Shown here: in pieces, positions 57,878-64,000 of the stretch
Layout: every line of letters begins with the position of its first letter
How positions within the stretch are numbered: position 1 is the first letter of the stretch
Source of the DNA: Anastrepha obliqua
Taxonomy: Eukaryota > Arthropoda > Insecta > Diptera > Tephritidae
Length of the DNA stretch: 64,000 bases
Reading direction: 5' to 3'
Assembly: GCF_027943255.1 (NCBI RefSeq)
Contig: NC_072893.1
Location: 133,113,784 to 133,177,783, forward strand
Program-made: the position numbers and the translations under genes
Notes under the pieces: generated by a model
Told to the model about the DNA's origin: nothing
Databases searched by the model: none
The model's input: only the letters and a program-made list of their open reading frames with translations

Positions 57878-60800
57878 TTGAAGATAATTGCTTATGTTTT
57901 CGAGTCAAGAGACTCTGTTCTGCTATCTAATCTAAAAATGGAACTACCAACAATTTTTTTCTGAAATTACTATAGCTAATTTTTAGATATAAAGCAAATT
58001 TGATTTTTTACCATCTATACTACAATAAAATTCTAAAATATTATACTGAAAACGTAGTTCGATTTCACCCTGGTACCCTGGTACCCTGGTATACCGAAAA
58101 GATATTTTTTCTCACTTTAAATATATTTGATTTATTTTTTACTTTGCCGAAATTTGTAGTAAATTTGTCACTTTTCTTGTTTTTTCTTCGCATGCCTCAT
58201 TAGCTTTTCTCGCATAAGTTCAGTGCATTAAATTTATGCAGCAAATATTTTTCACAGAAATTCGAAAACCAAAATGAGTTTGCCGTAATTTTATTTACTC
58301 TAAATATTTACGCAAATAAGCTGTGTGTGCTAAAGCCACAATGAAATGACATAAACTAGAAATGTCAGCTAAAAATTCAATGTGGCTAAAAAGAATCATA
58401 GATGCAAGACGATTTGGTATCCAAACAACAATGATTTGCGAATAAAAACATTAAATGGTGCGCATTGAAAAATCAAAATCAAGGCAAAGTGACAGAAAAG
58501 TTAAAAGCAAACATAACACAAATTAGGCTATACGTAAAGAAATGTGAACAATTTTTTTTATTTTTGTTTATGGGTTTCGCAGTTTGAGTCTCGCAAACAA
58601 TTTTTACTCAAAAGAAACTAAATTAAAATTTACTACTAGTATGTTTTCTATTGGGAGAAACTAGAATTAGTAGAGTGTATCCCATCCATTTGGAAATAGG
58701 ACCTAAAAAGGAACTTTAGTATGGGTACTATGGCCTTGCAGTTCGACGTCTAATCCTTTTTTAAATGTTTGCTCTGGATTCTTTCGTGTCTGTTCACCAG
58801 CGCATCTGTTTTTCAGCATCGGCAGATTTCACACAAATGAATTCCCAGTTCAAGCCATTCAGGTGGTAGTTCAGTTTCAGATTCACTCAGAATTCCCATG
58901 ATAATTTTTATGTTGTTCTTAGATAATGCCACCCATATAGAGCTTTCGGTTATAAGAACCCAATGTGACTTGGTATTGTCCCATTATAGCTCCTTATGGG
59001 CTTATTGGGTATAAGTTGAGTTGATACTCCCTTTTATAAATGCGATCCGGATTCAAACTTAATTGGTAATTTCAAGCTTGTTCTCCTAAGCAAGAGAATT
59101 CATCGCCAGTTTTGAAGATACCACAAATTTATCAAAAATTTAGTCCTTTCCAGGAGACATTGGCTTACTTATATGCATGCAAAATTTTAAAAATAAATTT
59201 TTTGCAAGCCCCTAAAGTACTCTACATTTTCCATTTATGAAATTCCCTTCTTTTCCTCAAAATCCTCACAGTGCCTTTTTAAATTTGATACTTTCTGCTT
59301 CTACAAAGCTTCCAATTTCCAACACACTCCTTATCAGCCTTTAAATCAAGCATAACTGTACACACCCCTCTCACAGCACAGCCGCAGCTATGCCTTGAAG
59401 TAGGTAGCTTCGAAGGGACTTAATTGCTGGTAGTTCGCAGGCAAAATTGAGTTTACTCGATGTGCAATTCAAGTATTCAGCTGCTTGTTATTGTTGCCTT
59501 TTCTTTTAGAGGGGTATCACCTTTACGCAGCCAACGCGAATAATTGCTGCACAAATCGATTTTGTCTGAAACCAACTGCACAACCTCAACCTTCAATTCC
59601 CGCATTGGCATAGTCTGCCTCGACTCGCTCTTCATATTAATTTTCACCTCCAGACATTTCAACATGGCTAACACACACGCACACACACACCGGTGTGAAA
59701 CTTCTTTTTTCCTCTTTAGCTATTTTCTGGCAATTCGCAACTCATCTATGTTTCCCGTGCTAATTTGGCCTTGTTCATACACCCATAATAATAACAAAAA
59801 CAACAAACATGCTCAAATAATAGGGAACGCAAATTTTCATTGTGATTTATGAGGATCTAATTTTCCGCTGAGTGTAGAGCAAATTTTTTATGAAAATAGA
59901 AAAAAGGGTATATAAATGGGAAATTAATACGAAAATTCGATTAAATCTGTGCTGCAGCACTTTTTGCTTCGCTTCTTTTGCGGTAGCAGGCTTTTTCAAA
60001 AGTTGAATGCACTATTGGTGAAAAAATTGTGATAATATAAAAATGGTCGGTAAAGGGTTTCATTTGCGAAATTTAAGGAATTAATGGTGGTTCAAATATT
60101 TAAATGCGCCATATCGGAAAAAGGATGGCTCATTTTTGGCAGATTCGTTTAATTTTAGGAAATTATAGGAAATTTCCAGGCATTGAAGAGGCCTATTTCT
60201 GTAAGTCATATATGTATTAAGACCCATTGATTACCACAACTTGTTTAAAGTATTTTATGAAAAGTGAGTAGTGGACTGGCGCCTAACAAAATGCTCCTGA
60301 TGCAATTTCCCCGAGTAGAGAACGTTTGGGGTTTCGAGGTGACTAATTGCTTGTTTTCAGTTATATAGAAGACGTGCCTCTAGTCAGCAGAGTGAGAGGC
60401 CTGGGGATAATAGTTCATATGCCAAAAGTATTCTAGCCTATGTGGCTTTCAGAATGCAAAATCCAAAAGACTTACTTTGTGTTTGAGTGAAATTTTCAGT
60501 AAGTCTGGCTAAGTAGTGCACTATAGTAGCGTTTCGTATAAAAAACAAGAAAATAGACAAACTTTTTAATATAACTTTTCCTTACATTACAGAGAGAGGA
60601 GAGAGATTGATACAATTTATATTTAATTTACGCAATAAAATTTAAATTTCTTAGAAGAAAAATGTTAGCAAAAATTCACTTACATGTTGGGAAAATCATC
60701 ATGCTTCAACATCGTTTACATCACTTAGATGAAGAATTCAAATTTTTGAATTAAACAATAATTAGAGTGGACAGCACATGAAAACCCATAAAAATGCTGC

Positions 60801-63201
60801 AAGCTTGTAGCTAACGACTTTTGCAACAAAGTAGTCAGAATTTCATCAAAAACCAGCCACAACATCTACTTATGGTTGCGTATACGCCACCCAGGTCCCA
60901 TAACACATTTCCGTTTGCTCTGCTGATTTGTGATCGCAATGCGTCTCGGCTCACTTCAAATTCATTGCTGTCACTTAAAACAAACAATTTATACATTCCA
61001 AATGAGTTGCATTCACCCATTTCCGTTAACAACAAATTATGCATTTTTCTTCGACGAATCGCTTCTACAGTCAATTCTAAATATAAATATGCGCTTATGG
61101 ATACGTAGAATATCTGCAGGGTGCTCGCCTGCGTTTGCTCAGCAAAGTAGCTATTTTATTGAATTAAATTTTTGTTGGCTTGCTGCTTGTTTATGGCAAG
61201 GCGACGTAATTTTGCTACTAATAAAGTGGAAAACATTAAGTGGAATTAAACATTATTACATTTCGCACTCTCAGTTGGACGAGTACATAAATACATACGT
61301 ACACACATACCTTTTATTCTTAATGACCTGTGAGCCGGCATTTAGTTTTTTTTTTTTTTGCTTTTGCCGCTATTTCATTTTAATAGGCGCTGATACACGT
61401 GCGAATCGCTCTGCTTATGTCATCGTTTGATACAAGCAACAACAATAACTAGACGACTGGGTGCTATTACGGGACTGCTGTGCATAGAAATGATGGAATT
61501 GGAGTGATAATAAAGACGTTCAAGTGTAATTGTGTTGCTCTCTCTGCGTTCATATATGTGTGTGTATGTGTAAATGAGCGAGTTATTAGCAGGCGATAAA
61601 ACTCGAATGTTAATGGGTTAGTCAAACACAAATACATACATACATTTATCTGCTGGAAATGTCAGTAACTGGGCAGTGCAGTGATTACTAAGCAGTCGAA
61701 AAATATTGAAAACAAATTTATAAAAATTCTTTTACACGAAAATCTAACATGAAAGCACTAATAATATAAAATACGAGTACTTAATGAGCATTTATGTGCT
61801 TAGTGACCCACTTTCGAGCTTATCAAACTGCCTGCGTTCGACCCAATTCACGTGAGTGCAGCGAATTTTTTACAATAGCAACAGAAGGGAGCAAAGACTT
61901 TTCTCTTTGTTTGTCAGATAAACGCTTTTTAAATAGCGCAGCTGCAAATGCTCAAATGAATAAATACATGAAATTAGTTTGACACACGCTTTGTTTGAGA
62001 AAACTCCTCAATTTTTAAGTACTTTTAAAATTAAAAAACTAAATTTTTGAACTTCAAACTCGCACGGCAATAAAACTCGTGTTTTACCCTCGACTAAAAA
62101 AATAAATTCAATTACTGCACTGTACGGTTGTTGGCCGGTGGCTTTTTGGCTACACAGCTCGTTGGCCAGGTGGTGGGTGGTGCAAAGCGTACGGTGCTTC
62201 GCTCTCAACGCCAATATCAGGAGAAGGAGACTGTTGATGGCCGTTATCAACAAAAAATCAAAAGCAATAAAAAATATAGTAGTGAATGATAAAAATACAT
62301 ACCTAAATACCAAAGGTACACACTTACATAGAGGCATATGCGATAACTCAAATGGTTCATTGACTCATTAGTGAGGAGTAGGCAAAGAAAAAATTAGAAA
62401 AATGGAATGTGTGAAAGATATCAACAAAAATAGTGAAAATAACTAAAATTATAATATACTACCATACAGAAATGAAATATAGCACAAGTATAATAAAATT
62501 ATAAATATCTAAACATATAAAAAAAGCCGTTCCCACGGCAAATTGCAAAAACGAAAATAAGAAAAATGCTTACAGACTTTTACAAGATTTCAATCAGCTG
62601 TTTCTTGCAAAATCTTATAATTCAAGCTTACAAATAGGCCTGCATACACACATACATGCACATGCACGGCCATTGTAAATGTCTGCTTCTTCGTCCCAGC
62701 TACCGCTCCAACGCTTACCGGTCCCACTGCCACCAGAACAAAATAAAAGAAAAACGGCGAAAAGCAATTCATATTATTAACTACCCTGGCTGTCAGCGTT
62801 TGCGTTAATTGTTGTTGCAATAAAAACATAGTTTTATTTGTATCTTTGATACGATTTCGAGTTGATTGCACTGCAGCTACAACTGACTAACTGACTGATT
62901 GATGGCGGCATTCGATGACAGAGCCAGAACATGATTATTACAGTTCTACGTATGCGTGTACAAACATACAAGCACACATACAAATAAACTCGGGTGAACA
63001 AGTGTCGTATTTTTCAAATAAAATATAAGCGAGTGTGTGTGTGTGCATTTGTAGGTATAAAGGTACATTCGTCTAATTAAATCAAGTTAGCAGCCTACTG
63101 CCGAGCCTACCCCACAGCTCATTGCTGGCCATATAAACACAAAGTCACATACAGGCATATATGCATGTGTGGGTATCGCAATCTTACGTATACTGAATAT
63201 A
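57878..63201. other. Non-coding DNA
   Basis: Holds a small CCTGGTAC minisatellite (about 58069-58092), a CA run near 59676-59690, and GT runs near 61558-61570 and 63030-63045. No gene or named transposon is recognised in over 5 kb. Confidence 0.5.
58069..58092 (+). repeat. CCTGGTAC minisatellite, about three units
   Basis: ccctggta is repeated three times in tandem with a fixed 8-bp period, unusual in GC content for the surroundings. Confidence 0.8.
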
Positions 63202-64000
63202 AAGGGTGTTTTTTTAGAGGTTAGGTTTTCAAGTTGGCACTACTTTTTTCGTAGATGGTCTTTTTGACAGCTGTCACTTGATTTATGCTCAGTTTGGTTT
63301 GCCATTTCATAATGAATAGACTTACACCTGAACAACGTTTGGAAATCGTGCAAATGTATTACGAAAATAATGGCTCGGTTCGCGCGACACATCGAAGAAA
63401 ATTTTGTTCAGCGATGAAGCTCACTTTTGGTTGAATGGGTATGTCAATAAGCAAAATTGTCGCATTTGGAGTGAACATAATCCACAAGCCATTGCTGAGA
63501 CGCCGTTACATCCTCAAAAAGTCACTGTTTGGTGTGCTCTATGGGCAGAGGGAATCATTGGTCCATATTTCTTTAAAAATGAAGCCGGCCATAATGTTAC
63601 AGTTAATGGAGAGCGCTATAGAGCCATGATTAATGACTTTTTCGTGCCTGAATTGGACCATGTTGATGCGGACGACCTTAGGTTCCAACAAGACCGCGCT
63701 ACATGCCATACAGCCAACGCAACAATCGATTTATTGAAGGAAACTTTTGGTGAGCGCATTATCTCGCGCCGTGGACCTGTGGCGTGGCCTCCAAGATCGT
63801 GCAATATAACACCGCTGGACTATTTCTTGTAGGGCTATGTGAAGTCGCTTGTCTACGCAGATAAGCCCGAGACGATTGACGTCTTGGAAGAGAATATTCG
63901 GCGCGTTATTGCTGACATACGGCCCCAATTGCTGCAAAAAGTGGTCGAAAATTAGGCCTCCGGCTGGAATTTATTCGAGCCAGCCGCGGCTGCCACTTGC
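63202..64000 (+). mobile_element. DD41D (rosa-like) element C, internally deleted, cut by the window end
   Basis: Left end aagggtgtttttttagagg follows a TA. The end motif gggtgtttttttag is shared with element B. A leader of about 110 bp precedes the transposase start. The right terminal repeat is not reached before the window ends. The coding part is more complete than in A or B. Confidence 0.85.
63312..63955 (+). pseudogene. DD41D (rosa-like) transposase, internally deleted
   Basis: ATG 63312 opens MNRLTPEQRLEIVQMYYENN and GSVRATHR, the first helix-turn-helix. A deletion then joins it, out of frame (offset 2), to the catalytic part. That part has FSDEAHFWLNGYVNKQNCRI (first Asp), VTVNGERYRAMIN, FQQDRATCHTA (second Asp) and WPPRSCNITPLDYFL (third Asp). 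I count 41 residues between the second and third Asp, the spacing of the rosa group. A TAG at 63830-63832 replaces the Trp of the usual LWG motif (TGG to TAG). The frame then continues GYVKSLVYADKPETIDVL to VVEN and TAG 63953-63955. Most of the N-terminal DNA-binding half is lost, so it is inactive, though the catalytic triad is intact. Confidence 0.86.

Overview
The window looks like non-coding nuclear DNA of a higher fly. It is AT-rich, dotted with CATA/ACAT and CA/GT microsatellites, and carries families typical of Diptera: mariner and Tc1-like transposons, DD41D 'rosa-like' elements, R1-clade, Jockey-like and RTE-like LINEs, and a tRNA-headed SINE. A tephritid fruit fly fits best, since rosa-like DD41D elements were described there, but that is inference. 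I found no recognisable conserved host gene. The one gene-like unit that is not plainly a transposon protein is a small two-exon Myb/SANT-like open frame at 47.7-48.2 kb.

Layout. 0.8-1.16 kb: SINE copy 1 with a 12-bp target duplication. 5.84-7.25 kb: a decayed Tc1-like transposon on the minus strand. 9.36-9.79 kb: a mariner remnant. 10.66-13.0 kb: a 5'-truncated R1-clade LINE with a probable 10-bp target duplication. 13.0-18.4 kb: unique-looking non-coding DNA. 18.45 kb: a Jockey-like LINE tail. 21.8 kb: a fragment of an RTE-like LINE tail. 28.7-29.7 kb: SINE copies 2 and 3 in the same orientation, each with its own target duplication. 31.6-32.5 kb: an extremely T-rich block. 35.5 kb: SINE copy 4. 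36.3-36.9 kb: an internally deleted DD41D element. 39.3 kb: a SINE scrap. 39.6-40.84 kb: a nearly full-length mariner pseudogene. 41.84-42.37 kb: a second internally deleted DD41D element. 45.5-46.2 kb: a LINE RNase H and zinc-knuckle fragment. 47.74-48.16 kb: the Myb/SANT-like gene. 48.9-49.3 kb: a recent 186-bp tandem duplication. 49.6 kb: SINE copy 5. 52.5-56.1 kb: a composite repeat with distinctive ends and an alternating 120/129-bp higher-order array, split by an RTE-like LINE. 56.1 kb: SINE copy 6. 57.4-57.9 kb: a possible LINE relic. 63.2 kb to the window end: a third DD41D element.

How the parts relate. The most interesting link is between the SINE family and the RTE-like LINE. Their 3' ends share two conserved blocks at the same spacing, and between the blocks both have a 6-bp stem-loop. 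The stem bases change in pairs between copies, so base-pairing is kept while sequence changes. This is what is expected if the SINE borrows the LINE reverse transcriptase by copying its 3' recognition hairpin. The LINE copy at 54.04-55.25 kb also has clean 12-bp target duplications inside the tandem array, so the array is older than that insertion. All transposase and reverse-transcriptase genes here are broken by deletions, frameshifts or stops.
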